In this document: positions 42,918-54,500 of the stretch, piece after piece
Numbering within the stretch: the stretch's first letter is position 1
How the letters are laid out: every line of letters begins with the position of its first letter
Source of the DNA: Coix lacryma-jobi var. lacryma-jobi
Taxonomy: Eukaryota > Streptophyta > Magnoliopsida > Poales > Poaceae
Assembly: GCA_009763385.1 (NCBI GenBank)
Contig: CM019829.1
Span: 40,252,839 to 40,316,838, forward strand
Length of the DNA stretch: 64,000 nucleotides
Reading direction: 5' to 3'
The notes under the pieces: model-generated
Seen by the model: only the letters and a program-made list of their open reading frames with translations
Told to the model about the DNA's origin: nothing
Databases searched by the model: none
Made by a program: the position numbers and the translations under genes

Positions 42918-43174
42918 CTCCCTCCATATTGAAAAATATGACGTTTTGGACAAGGTTTGAGTCAAACATTGGGAATATAAATCATAAATAACTTTTAAAT
43001 TATTGAGTTTAGAGATGTAAAAATCATATAAATAAATTTATCTTGAAAAGTACTTTCATAAAAATATACATATACCACTTTTCAATAAATATTTTTAAAA
43101 AAACAAGTGATCAAAGTGATGTTTTGGAGACCGTGTCACTGTCTGAAACGTCAAGCTCTACAATATGGAGGGAG
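42918..43174. mobile_element. Stowaway MITE
   Basis: CTCCCTCCATATTG and the inverse CAATATGGAGGGAG form the ends, with TA at 42916-42917 and 43175-43176. The body (GTTTTGGACAAG, AAATCATAAATAACTTTTAA) is the same family as 54298-54557. Confidence 0.93.
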
Positions 43175-43867
43175 TAGTCTTTTAGATAATGAAAGTGTCT
43201 ATGAGAAAATTATCATGATTAAAGAGTGTCTTGTAATAAAAACAGTATTAAGTATGGTTTATCGACAAATTAAGTAAGGTTCATTGACAAATATCAATAT
43301 TAAAAAGTGTCCTACAATAAATTTATCCAATTATAAGGCTACAAGTAACCTAAGTTTCGTGGAAAGAGTGGTGATGTTTGGTTCCTTCAATGCAGGGCCG
43401 TATCTATGATTTGGAGAACCCTGAGCAAAACATATCCTCTTGGACAACATATCTAAAAGACAGGGCAGTCAACCCTTAGATTTGGAGGTGGCCCTAAAAT
43501 TCAAGAAGTAAATGAGATTCTTTCACAACATATCTATAGCACCTCTTTGAGTTTGAGCTGCAACTAAGTCTTGCAGTTTTCATGGCCATAATTGTACCTC
43601 CTATTTGTAGAAGACATAATGAAGATGAATGAAATAAACAAAAATCATCTCCAATTACCTGATTATTATGCAAAATTTCAGAATATCTAATAGATTAATC
43701 TGCTATCTAAGATACAACAATAGACAATGAGAAGAAAGTCGTATGCGTATGCGTACCATGGTAGGTGATGGCGCGGTGTTGGACTGCCGGCATCGGCGTG
43801 CCGCAGATGCATAACGTAGCCCTAGCAGCGGCACAGCAAATGAAAACAAAACAATTCTTTGTACATA
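43175..43867. other. Spacer without a recognised gene
   Basis: AT-rich. The GCAGGGCCG piece near 43396 may be a relic transposon end. No gene. Confidence 0.35.
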
Positions 43868-44124
43868 CCCCCTCTGTCCACAAATAAATAGATTGCTAGA
43901 GTTGTTCTAAGTCAAACTTTTTAAACTTTGACCGAATTTTTTTAAAAAACTATCAAGAATGATAATCTTAAATTCGTATCATTAGATATATCAAAGAATA
44001 TATTTTCATAATGTGTCTATTTTATATCATAGATGTTATTACTCTTTTCTATAAAATTAATCAAAGTTTAAAAAATTTGACTGGCATGGATTCTAGGAAT
44101 TGATTCTTTCATGGACAGAGGGAG
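43868..44124. mobile_element. Stowaway MITE
   Basis: CCCCCTCTGTCCA and TGGACAGAGGGAG ends with TA on both sides (43866-43867 and 44125-44126). Inverted arms include AGTCAAACTTTTTAAACTTT. Confidence 0.9.
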
Positions 44125-44236
44125 TATATGAGAAGCGAAGGAGCCAAGGACCTAAGCAGCTGGTGAGCATGGTGCATGGGTGGCTACAGGCCTTACTTTA
44201 GGCCAATACTTCAATTTACAAACCATTGTTTGCCTA

Positions 44237-45041
44237 TGATGAGGGACGACCCGATCTTCCGAGAGGTAGCGATACGTTCGATTGGTGGAGAACTCGACGT
44301 TGGCGATCTGGCTTCAAATCAGACACGATTCGAACCCCTGCAACCGTTACACCACTGCTCTGTTGGTTATCAACCAAGCACAACTTGATTGACCTCGCCA
44401 AGAAGGCTAATCCTGCAAGCGAATCGAAGAACACAAGCAAGAAGGTAAAAACACACAATCTGAAATTGCAAATATGAATATCACGAATTTATATGGAGGG
44501 TTCAAGAACTCGGTTCCAAAGGACTAATCGACATAGTGGAGGAGATCAAGAACGGGGGCCCTGGATCACTGTAAAAGGATTTGTCACCACAGTTACAATG
44601 AACGATTCAGTTTCTCGATGGAAAACTAAACTCTAAACAAAACTCAAGACCTAACAACGACGACGACGGCTAATTATAGGGTTTAGGATGTCATCTATGC
44701 TGGACGCGCCCCCTAATGGGCTCTAAGACGATACACGGCCCAACGGACCAAAATACGGTGACGCAGCACCCTGGCAGATTCTGGACGCTGACTTGTTTCG
44801 ACGATTCCCGTTGACTCCAGACGTATTTTGACTTGATTCCAAAGCCATTGGTTAGCTTATCAAATTATCTTTCCAACCATATCTGGTTCGTCGAAAACGG
44901 AGTCTGTATGCGTCCGGAGCGTTGATTTTACCCGGGACTGCTCCTGAATTCCGAGAGTGACGTGGAAGCTGAGTTGGAGACGGATTGCAACTTGGGGAAG
45001 ACCATGACGTCGTTGTGTCCAGCGTGGCGATGTCCTCATCA
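44237..45041 (-). repeat. 3' LTR of the gag-protease element
   Basis: 805 bp, about 96 % identical to 48177-48980 by eye. The minus-strand tract AAGGGGAGGA beside it is the likely polypurine primer. Confidence 0.9.
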
Positions 45042-45138
45042 TCCTCCCCTTCTTGAATTGGAGTCGTCCTCGACTCCATCTTGGCGATGTCCTCATCATC
45101 TCCTCCTTCCAGAATTGGAGTCGTCCGTGACTCCATGT
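45025..45138 (-). repeat. 57-bp tandem duplication across the LTR edge and polypurine tract
   Basis: TGGCGATGTCCTCATCA starts at 45025 (true LTR edge) and again at 45082, each followed by a pyrimidine stretch and GAATTGGAGTCGTCC. In protein terms it repeats MESRTTPI.EG.DDEDIA. Confidence 0.8.
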
Positions 45139-46810
45139 CATCTCCAAGCTCCTGCAAAAGGTTAGTAACCGCACAACGCGAAACACAAGGCATAGGAATA
45201 TGTGCAGCAACACTAACATGTCGAGAAAGCATAGTATAACAAGGAGCATAATTATTATCATTAGTTGTAGCTAGAAAAGCACCTCCTTTTAACTTAATCT
45301 CATTATTTTTAGCAATGTCTATCGGGGGTTTATTTTTATTTTTAATCTCTTTAGCATGTTTAATAATATCCGTAGGAGACAAAGGCAGCAAAGTAATTTT
45401 CTTGTCCTTATGTATGATAGTGTATGTATTATTTCTACCATGGTGTAAAGCATCATTATCAAATTCCCATGGACGTCCTAACAAAATAGAACAAGCTTGC
45501 ATAGGGACAACATCAAAATCAACAGTATCATGATAAGAACCTGTGAAAAAGCTAATGCGTGTTGATTTAGTTACCTTAGTCATACAATTATTATTGAACC
45601 ATTGAAGTTTATACGGATATGAATGTTGTCATGTGGTCAAGCCAAGCTTCTCAACCAAATCTGAACTCACCAAGTTGTTGCAACTCCCGCTATCAATGAT
45701 GGTGAGAACACGACAACCCTGCACAATGAGATACATGTGGAACAAATTGTGGCGTTGGATCTTCATCTCTTCTTCTTCATGTCCCACACGTGTACTCAAC
45801 ACTCGCTGCACAAGAAGACTAGGATAGTCCGCAGCAGCAGCCACCGAGTCAATAGTAATGGTCTCCTTGGCTTGATCGTCCTCGGTGGAATCTGCAGCAA
45901 TATTAGCAGCAAGAGCAAAATCATCTTCAACATCACTAGTACTTACATATCCATCCTCGGTAGCAATGAAAGCACGACGACTGGGGCAATCCTTCATGAC
46001 ATGTCCCATGCCTTTGCATCGGTGGCAAATGATTGTAGAGCTGGACGAGAAAGATCTAGTAGAAGCGCCCGAAGTGGCACCTTTCTTGAATTGTGGAATC
46101 TGCACATTAGACAATTTACTTACCCCTGAAGGTGTAGATGGCTGTGGTGCAGCAGGAAGCGTGGGCGTCTCCGGCTCGGAACGTTGCTGAAAAGTCCTCT
46201 CATTATTGTACCTGAAAGGTTGGTGTTGTTTGCGGCCCTGTACTTCGCGTTCAGCTTTAAGAGCAAGATGATATAATTGGCTGAACCTGTTCCAATCTTT
46301 GTAATCAAGAATATCCTGGATATCACGATTCAAACCACCAAAGAATCTAGCACTAGCATCATCATCATCTTCATGTATACCACAACGTGCTAAACCAATA
46401 AGCAATTCTTGATAATATGCCTCTACCACTTTATCACCTTGTTTTAAAGTTTGCAGTTTCAAACGTAGATCACGTTGGTAATAAGGAGGAACAAAACGAG
46501 ATTTCATGCGTTGCTTTAAAGCATTCCAAGTTTGATGCACAACAGCAGCATTATTAGCATTGCAAAGATCACTCTACCAGAATAAAGCAAAATTTGTAAA
46601 CTCACTAGTAGCAAGTCTAACTCTATGCTCAGCAAGAACATTATGAGAATCAAATTTTTGTTGAACAGCAAGTTCTCAATCTAAATATGTCTCTGGATCC
46701 ATATTACCAGCAAAAGGAGGTAGGCTAAATTTAATTTTAGCAAAAGGATCATTATTATGATTATTACCTCCCATACCTCGACGATTGAAGTTGAGGCGGG
46801 GACGTGGACC

Positions 46811-46882
46811 AGCGTCAGCATCCGCATCGTCATCACCAAAAGCATCCGCATCGTCATCACCAAAAGCATCCGCATCTTCGCC
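46811..46882 (-). repeat. 24-bp coding minisatellite
   Basis: Three in-frame copies of GCATCCGCATCGTCATCACC-type units encode DADAFGDD in the gag N-terminal region. Confidence 0.85.
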
Positions 46883-47044
46883 ATCACGATGAGGTTGAGG
46901 GCGTTGTTCCAGCTGTTCAATGCGGTTGACCAGATTGTTCACGTTGCGCGTCAGCTCGGTCATAAGGTTGCGTTGTTCATTCATGAATGTTGTAAGCTCG
47001 CCTTTGGACACGCACTCATTGAAGTCTGCCGGAATTCCTGCCAT

Positions 47045-48162
47045 TGTTAGAAGCTAGAAAAAGACAACAGAAAAGTATTATCCCTATCAACTAAAAGGAA
47101 CCAAGTGGTGGTGGTGAAAGTGGAATGCAAAAGCAGAAGCGGTTTACCACCGTCTTGCCTGTATTCTTACCAACGCCAAACAAGATCAACCAAAGTGACG
47201 AAGCAATCTGTTGTTGAGGGTGGGTAACAGGTGCAAGATGAACCTGTGCTGACAGAAGTATATGTGGAGCTATAGGTAGGCACAATATGACAGCAAGGAT
47301 TAGCAATTAACGAATACAGATTAGCAAAGTTCAATAAGTATCCAAAGCACAAGTCACAATTGCTGGCTAAGACGTGTGTAGACGTAGCGCAACAAGATGG
47401 AACAAAGAATGATGGAAAGAACACACAGAACAAGCAAAGAGCACTGATTTTTCCTTTTTCCTGAATTTTCCCTTGATTTTCCAAAAAGGTACTAGTAGGA
47501 ATCAAACTTTTTTATTTTTTCACTATTTTTTTTATATTTTTCTCTGAACAAGGATCACACAAGATGCAACCACAAAAATTGGCACCTGCAACTGAGGTGG
47601 GATGTGGTCTATAGAAAATCAGCAAGTTCTCTGAAAAGCGTGCTGAAACCTTGTCAATTTTTTTTATTTATTTTCCCGAATTTTGTTGGCAATTTTGAGG
47701 GGACCAAACAGGGCGAAGCCTAGTTTGTGTCCTTGTGACTAACAGCAGTAGGTAGATGCCAGATGATGTAAGGAGGGCTGCGATGCAGGCAAAAATTAGA
47801 GCGGTTGGTAACCTATCTAGGGTTTACGCGGCGGCGAGAATTTACACAAGGCGGCTAGCGGGGCAAGTCGAGTAATGTGGTGGCTTCGACTTGTTGTTTA
47901 GAAACAGTGGATGGGATAGCGGCGGAAACAAAGAAACAGCAACGAGCACGTTGAACTATGACGACGAACACAACCTAAACCAGCAAAACAACTCGACCAC
48001 GGACACAAACACAACAATGCGAATCTGAAACAAAATTGCAAACGCACAAAAGGCGATGGGACATCGAAAATTGAAATATTTTTTAGGCTTTTTTTGGACT
48101 ATAGGTAATGAACAGATATGAATGTAAGGCAAACGAGATTATACGTCGCGGGAAACCTAAAA
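47045..48162 (-). other. 5' leader of the gag-protease element
   Basis: About 1.1 kb between primer-binding site and gag ATG. Only short unsupported frames. It contains a T-rich patch near 47510-47540. Confidence 0.6.
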
Positions 48163-48174
48163 TATCCGATACCA
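48163..48174 (-). promoter_or_regulatory. Primer-binding site
   Basis: The minus strand reads TGGTATCGGATA two bases inside the LTR. The first seven bases match the initiator-Met site; the rest differs, so the primer tRNA is uncertain. Confidence 0.6.
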
Positions 48175-48176
48175 AT

Positions 48177-48980
48177 TGATGAGGAACGGCCCGATCTTCC
48201 GAGAGGTAGCGATACGTTCGATTGGTGGAGAACTCGACGTTGGCGATCCGGCTTCAAATCAGACACGATTCGAACCCTGCAACCGTTACACCACTGCTCC
48301 GTTGGTTATCAACCAAGCACAACTTGATTGACCTCGCCAAGAAGGCTAATCCTGCAAGCGAATCGAAGAACATAAGCAAGAAGGTAAAAACACGCAATCT
48401 GAAATTGCAAATATGAATCTCACGAATTTATATGGAGGGTTCAAGAACTCGGTTCCAAAGGACTAATCGACACAGTGGAGGAGATCAAGAACGGGGGCCC
48501 TGGATCACTGTAAAAGGATTTGTCACCACAGTTACAATGAACGATTCAGTTTCTCGATGGAAAACTAAACTCTAAACAAAATCCAAGACCTAACGACGAC
48601 GATGGCGGCTAATTATAGGGTTTAGGACGTCATCTATGCTGGACGCGCCCCCTAATGGGCTCTAAGACGATACACGGCCCAACGGACCAAAATACGGTGA
48701 CGCAGCACCGTGGCAGATTCTGGACGCTGACTTGTTTCGACGATTCCCGTTGACTCCGGACGTATTTTGACTCGATTTCAAAGTCATTGGTTAGCTTATC
48801 AAATTATCTTTCCAAGCATATCTGGTTCGTCAAAAACGGAGTCCGTATGCGTTCGGGACGTTGATTTTATCCGGGACTGCTCCTGAATTCCGAGAGTGAC
48901 GTGGAAGCTGAGTTGAAGACGGATTGCAACTTGGGGAAGACCATGGCGTCGTTGTGTCTAGCGTCGCGATGTCCTCATCA
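48177..48980 (-). repeat. 5' LTR of the gag-protease element
   Basis: 804 bp, pair of 44237-45041. The tRNA-like words in it (GGGTTCGAATC and TGGTGTAACGG on the minus strand) are too close together for a tRNA gene. Confidence 0.9.
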
Positions 48981-49292
48981 GCCTACATCTTATTTTTTCT
49001 ATTGAAGCCTATCTCGGGTCAAATATGCTATAAATATAACACCACAAAAAGAGTCTCTTGGAACTCGAACTCTAACCATTTCGGAGGAGAGTTACTGATT
49101 CTATATTGATCACTCGGTCAGCCGGCCGTTCGTGACATACGATTTAAACTAATTTTATTTCTATTTACTCCCTCGGTCCTAGTTTAATTGTTGTCCTAGT
49201 TTAATTGTACGTTTGGAGTTCAAATGTTACCCTAAATTAAATGCACACATAGGTCTCAACTGCTGAACCTGACAGACACGTGCAGCATAGCA

Positions 49293-50573
49293 CACTACAG
49301 CAGCAGATCGAGTCTTTGCCGAGTGCTGGCAGCACTCGACAAAGAGCCTTTTGCACTCACTCGGTAAAGAAAATATCGGCAAAGGGCTCTTTGAAAAAAA
49401 CGAAAAACCCCCGAAAAATAGGGAAAATTTTTATTTAATTGGCGGAGAGGCCCACTGGCCAGCGCCCACTCGTCTCTCTCGAAATCGCAAGTTCTCCTAT
49501 TTTTCACGCAATTTTCTCTCACGCAGTCAGCAGGATTCGAACTCGCGAGCGAGAAGCAATTTTCTCTCACGCAGTCAGCAAAATTCGAACTCACAACCTC
49601 TCGCTCGCGCGGAGCCTCCTCTACCACTGCACTACACACTCATATATGTTCCATCACCATTTCGATTACCCATATATTATACTAAATCGTGTGTAACTTG
49701 CTTATTTGAAGCCCTAAACGAATTCAAATTAAAAAGTTGTCAACTACAAAGTTTTCTAACTTTTTGAGATCTACAACTTTTATTTTTGTAGTTCTTCCAT
49801 CCGAGGTCGTTTATAAAAATTTGAATTTCAAATTTTACAATTTGAAACGCGTAGTTTTCGTTGACAAGATGATTTCAAATCAAAAAGTTGTCAACACCAA
49901 AGTTTCCATCTGAGGTATTTTGAAAAATTTGAATTTTAAAATTTTCAAATTCGAACGCAGTTTTGCATAACTAGATGACTTCAAATTAAAAAGTTATCAA
50001 CTACAAATTTTTATAACTTGTCAAGATCTACAAAGTTTATTTTGGTTGTTTGACCATTTGTGCATCCGACATTGTGGTTCTAATATTATTCACAAACATT
50101 ATATATCACTCTTGTAGTTTCATAAACTAGCGGAGAGATATTGATTTGTGAACGAATTTATTTTAAGTTTGTCAAATGAAGAAATCACCAAAACAAAAAT
50201 TGTTCATCTTGATTAGTTAAACAACTTTGTAGTTAAAAACTTTTTCATTTGAATTAATTTACTGCTTCAAAATGTAATTTAAAAACTGGTTTTGCCGAGT
50301 GTAAAAAAAAACACTAGGCAAAGAGCTCTTTGCCGAGTGCCAGAAAAAAACACTCGGCAAAGATTGCCAGGAAAAAAAACACTCGACAAAGAATTTTTTT
50401 GCCTAGTGTTTTTTTGGCACTCGACAAAGAATTCTTTGCGGAGTGTTTTTTTCCTAGCACTCGGCAAAGAAAAGTGTTTTTATTTGGCACTCGGCAAAGA
50501 GCTTCTTTGCCGAGTGCCCGAAAAAACCACTCGGCAAAAAAAACACTCGGCAAAGATTGATTTTCCCGTAGTG
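49293..50573. mobile_element. Non-autonomous CACTA transposon
   Basis: The ends are CACTAC and GTAGTG, and a 3-bp target duplication GCA lies at 49290-49292 and 50574-50576. Both subterminal regions are packed with inverted copies of TTTGCCGAGTG / CACTCGGCAAAG (49312-49400 and 50287-50557), the usual binding-site layout of CACTA elements. The middle has AAAAAGTTGTCAACTACAAA-type repeats and no transposase. Confidence 0.93.
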
Positions 50574-50817
50574 GCAGGACCAACGAAGCAGTAGCAATGC
50601 AGCATCTCAGTAGTATTTTATTTGTTCTTTCACGGAAAACAAATGAGTTGATTATAAAAATCAGCTCTATGTTCGAACTGTGGAGATTTCCAGCATTCTA
50701 GGAACGTGTTCCATCCTCAATGTGCCTCTATGTACACTGCAACTAGTTGATATTAATAGAAGTATTTTGGTAATTTCTTGTCTGTCTTAGTTTTTATGTC
50801 TAATCTTAGACATGTAA

Positions 50818-50915
50818 GAGTCTGTTTAGAACGCAGGAATTTCACAGGAATCATGCAGGAATTTCACAGGAAAAACGTAGGAACGGGGAAAAATTCCCGC
50901 GTTCCAAACAGACCC
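50818..50915. mobile_element. Short hAT-like inverted-repeat element
   Basis: GAGTCTGTTTAGAACGCAGG is matched with a few changes by the inverse of the right end (GGGTCTGTTTGGAACGCGGG). It also has a small direct repeat, AGGAATTTCACAGGAA. No clean 8-bp duplication found. Confidence 0.5.
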
Positions 50916-51343
50916 TAAATATTTTGGGACGGAAAGAGTGGAGATAGGGCGAGACACGAAAGAGTGGAGATGGAGATGGTGATGACGAGGGTAAGCAGAG
51001 CACTGATTCGCTGTGGGGCGCCGAAAAGTGTGTCCTGGAAAGCACTGGACGCCTCTAGCATCCAGTATCGTCTGACGTCTAGCCTATGATTTCGAATAAT
51101 CAATAAGGCCTCGCAAGTCGCGCACTCTGGAAACCAGGAGGAATTCGGTCGCAGCAGCCAGCAGCCCCGCGACCCGCGAGCTTGCGCGCACGTTATCCCC
51201 GCGCGACCAAGCGCAGGCGGGTGCGGCGCGGGGCCGTATGTCCCGCGCCGCGCGCGCCTCTCGTTGCGTCGGCTCCATTTCGTTGGCCGCCAGCCAGAGC
51301 CATCCATCCAGGCATCGAGCGCGCGCGCGGTGTGGCCTTGTGC

Positions 51344-51351
51344 TTATATAG
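51344..51351 (+). promoter_or_regulatory. TATA box of the transporter gene
   Basis: TTATATAG about 205 bp upstream of the ATG, followed by a pyrimidine patch (CATCTCTCTCTTTCGCTG) typical of plant core promoters. Start of transcription expected near 51375-51385. Confidence 0.55.
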
Positions 51352-51548
51352 CTGTCCATGCATCTCTCTCTTTCGCTGTGCGGCGCTGCTTATTTCAGCC
51401 CGTGCCGTGCGTGGTGTTCTTTACAGCAGTAAAAAACATCGTGCTGCCGCGAGCTACCTTGCCACGCCTCTCTCTCCTCCAGCTTTAGGTGGCAATAGCA
51501 AGCAGCCTGCTGCAGGCGAGAGAGCCCGGCCGCGGCCGGCTGGCAACG

Positions 51549-54500
51549 ATGATGAACAAGGAGGAGGAGGACCTCGAGTCGCCGCTGCTGGCCGACAAAG
51601 AGCCGTCGCCGGCGCAGGCGCAGGCGGACGGCGCCAAGGGCAGCACGTACGCGCTCGTCTGCGCGCTCCTGGCCTCCCTCACCTCCATCATCTACGGTTA
51701 CAGTAATCTAATCCTTCGCTGCTGCTTTATTTTCTTGGCAATTGTGGGCACCATGCATGATCTGATCATCTGTATGACAAGCGGATGAACAAACATGCAT
51801 GTCACCAGCAATTTTCATCATCGGCACGTGCGTTCTTTGATCGATTTGCAGACCGCGGGGTGATGAGCGGCGCGCAGAAGTTCGTGCAGGCCGACCTGCG
51901 CGTCACGGACGCGCAGCTGGAGGTGCTCATCGGCGCCACCAGCGTCTACTCCCTCGTCGGCTCGCTGGCGGCGGGCTGGGCGTGCGACCGCGCGGGCCGG
52001 CGCCGCACCATCGAGCTGTCCGCGGCGCTGTTCCTGGCCGGCTCCGCCGTCACCGCCGCCGCCAACGGGTACGCCGCGCTCATGGCAGGACAGCTCGTCG
52101 CGGGCGTGGCCAGCGGCTTCGGCCTCGTCGTCGCGCCCGTCTACATCGCCGAGATCTCGCCGGCCAGCGCTCGGGGCTTCCTCTCCTCCATTCCTGAGGT
52201 ACATACTAGCTAATCCCTCCGTCGCGCCACAGAAGACGATATGTGATACGTCTTTATTAAACTTTCTTAATTTTGACTAAGTTTATAAAATACGTACGAC
52301 ATTTATATCTCTAAATAATTTTATTATAAAAACATATTAAATGATCTACCTAATGATACTAATTAAGTATTATAAATATTAATATTCTTAATATATAATT
52401 GGTCAAAGTTATAAAATGTTGACTTCTTGTGAGTAGGTGAGAATGATAACTATTTTGGAATGAAGAAACGAGAATGACATCTATTTTAGAACGGAGAGAG
52501 TAGTTGGTATGACGATGACCGGCGATGGGCTCTCCACGACCGTACATATTATGTATTATGTGCATAGTTGTTCGTCGTCGTTCTTCTTGATTAGGCGATC
52601 TTATAGCCTGTTTAGATCTCAAATCTTTGCATTCTAATAAATATTTTAGTTGTAAACTTTACAACTTAAAATTTTACAAGTAGTTGTAAACTTTACAACT
52701 TAAAATTTTACAAGTAGTTGTTTAGTTGGCTGTAAATTTTTAGGTGGACTGTTACAAACAAGATTCTATAGTTGGTCTACACGAGCTCTAATACAAAATT
52801 ACAAGGTTTTTTTTCTTAAAGATTCCAAATTCCAAATCTTACAAACTTATTTTCTCAAACTTTACAGACCCCTGTTTAGATCCAAACTTCCAAAAATTAG
52901 TCTAAATTCAAAATCTTTTGGAATTTTGGGAGCAACTAAACTGGGCCTTATTAAACAATACGTACGTACGGCGGGAGGTGTGGTGCATCATATCATCTAT
53001 TGCTGAGTAAGGAGGAGGGAGAAGGGAGGAGGTACTCCGTAGGATTCATGACTAGATTCGTACGTGTACATGTGTTCATGACTAGATAATTGAATGTGGT
53101 TAGCTGGAGATCTGACATCCTAGGTATGTTTCATGACTAGATTCGTACGTGTACATGTGTTCGTCCCAAAATTTATTAAATGGAGTTGCAATTTAAAATG
53201 GATGTGAGTTTGATCGCATCTGAAAATGCGCGGCATCTACTTGGAGAGCGAAATGGAATCGGAGTTCTCTGATGTGACCCCAGCTGGGTTGAGTTAATTT
53301 ATATACAGTAGTTGGGGTCTAAGACTACCCGCAGCGGCTACGCTATGCGCGGATAGCGGAAAAATCAGCCGCAGCGGCGTCCTCTGCACGATACGCTACG
53401 GCCGCGCGTCCGCCAAATTTGAGGGAGTAGCGGAGGCACACTATGCGCGCTCGGCTGGCCCACCTGCTCGCCCACGCCGCCGGAGAGGAAGGAGAGCTCG
53501 GCGGCGAGGCGGAGCGTGGAGGGGAAGGAGAGCGCGGCGGCGGGGAAGAGCAGGAGCGGCGCCAGCACGGCGGGCGTCCTCTACCCCGCCATGGGAGCTC
53601 CGCCGCGGCAGCGCGGGCGAGCTCCGCCCCCGCCGCGCGGGCGAGCTCGGCCCCGCGTGGGAGCTCCGCCGCGGCAGCGCGGGCGAGTTCCACCCCCGGC
53701 GTTGGAGCTCCGCCGCGGCCGTGCGGGCGAGCTCCGCCGCGGCCGTGCGGGCGAGCTCCGCCCTCGCCGGGTGCGCGAGCGATGCCGCCATGGAGCTCCG
53801 CCGTCGCGCCCTCCGTCCGCCATGGACGGCCGCCGGGTAGGGGAGGAGGAGGGAGGGAGGGGAGGGGAGGGGAGGAGAGGAGGAGGAGGAGGGAGGCAGG
53901 GCGGAATGGACGGTCGCGCAGGCGGGCAATGGATAAGAAGAAGGGGAGAAAAAAAGAAAAAGAAAAAAGAAAAAGAAAAAAAATCCTGGCAAGTGGGTCC
54001 CATAGTGGATAGAGAATGATATAGAGGATGGATGGATGCGGGAGAAATGAGTATAGAGGAGAGAATCTTGATGACTAGGTAGTATAGAGGATGAAAATAG
54101 AGGAACGTGAGTGCGGATAGTCTAACGGCATGAAACAAAACCATAGGTTGGATATATATATAGTTGGACTGTAAGTTGGACCAAAAGTTAAGCTGTTTCG
54201 ATCCGGCCAGACCTTTGTTTGCTGCTTTTCTACGAGTTATATATGCAGGCTTTAATTTGCCTTTATGTGAATCATCAATCATGAGTTGACGACCATACTC
54301 CCTCCGTATCGCTTTTAGATGATGTTTTGGACAAGTTTTGAGTAAAACATTGAGAGTATAAATCATAAATAACTTTTAAATTATTGAGTTTAGAGATATA
54401 AAAATCATATAAATAAATTTGTCTTGAAAAGTATTTTCATAAAAGTATACCTATACCATTTTACAATAAATATTTTTTTAAAAAGCAAGTGGTCAAAGTT

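Larger units (their letters stand above)
44852..47044 (-). pseudogene. Gag-protease of the non-autonomous element, with nonsense codons
   Basis: The minus-strand frame starts at ATG 47044 (MAGIPADFNE). The first part holds a coiled-coil-like stretch and an acidic repeat (DADAFGDD, three copies). The gag domain reads TWNALKQRMKSRFVPPYY and LKQGDKVVEAYYQELL. One CCHC knuckle (CHRCKGMGHVMKDC) and a retropepsin follow, with IDSGSCNNLVS and ACSILLGRPWEFD. The same frame is broken by three stops: one near 46676, one near 46575 and a TGA at 45631-45629 inside the protease. Each stop is one C/G-to-T/A transition away from a Trp or Arg codon. The frame then runs through the polypurine tract into the LTR. 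Without the stops it would be a gag-protease protein only. Confidence 0.8.
44237..48980 (-). mobile_element. Non-autonomous Ty3/gypsy element, gag-protease only (4.7 kb)
   Basis: LTRs of 805 and 804 bp (TGATGAGG...CCTCATCA type) flank a minus-strand interior. The target duplication GCCTA is at 44232-44236 and 48981-48985. A primer-binding site is next to the upper LTR. Only gag and protease remain; no polymerase or integrase. I count about 30 LTR differences by eye, so it is older than the Tekay-type insertion. Confidence 0.9.

Noticed and set aside
44310..44360. tRNA-like words in the LTR of the gag-protease element
   Set aside because: The A-box-like and B-box-like words are only about 15 bp apart, too short for a tRNA gene.
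49163..49230. Stowaway-like CTCCCTCGGTCC
   Set aside because: Only one end is visible; no matching inverted end with a TA duplication.
53343..54019. Several Arg/Ala/Pro-rich frames of 100-260 codons
   Set aside because: They fall inside a TIR-bounded element and derive from minisatellite units and purine runs.
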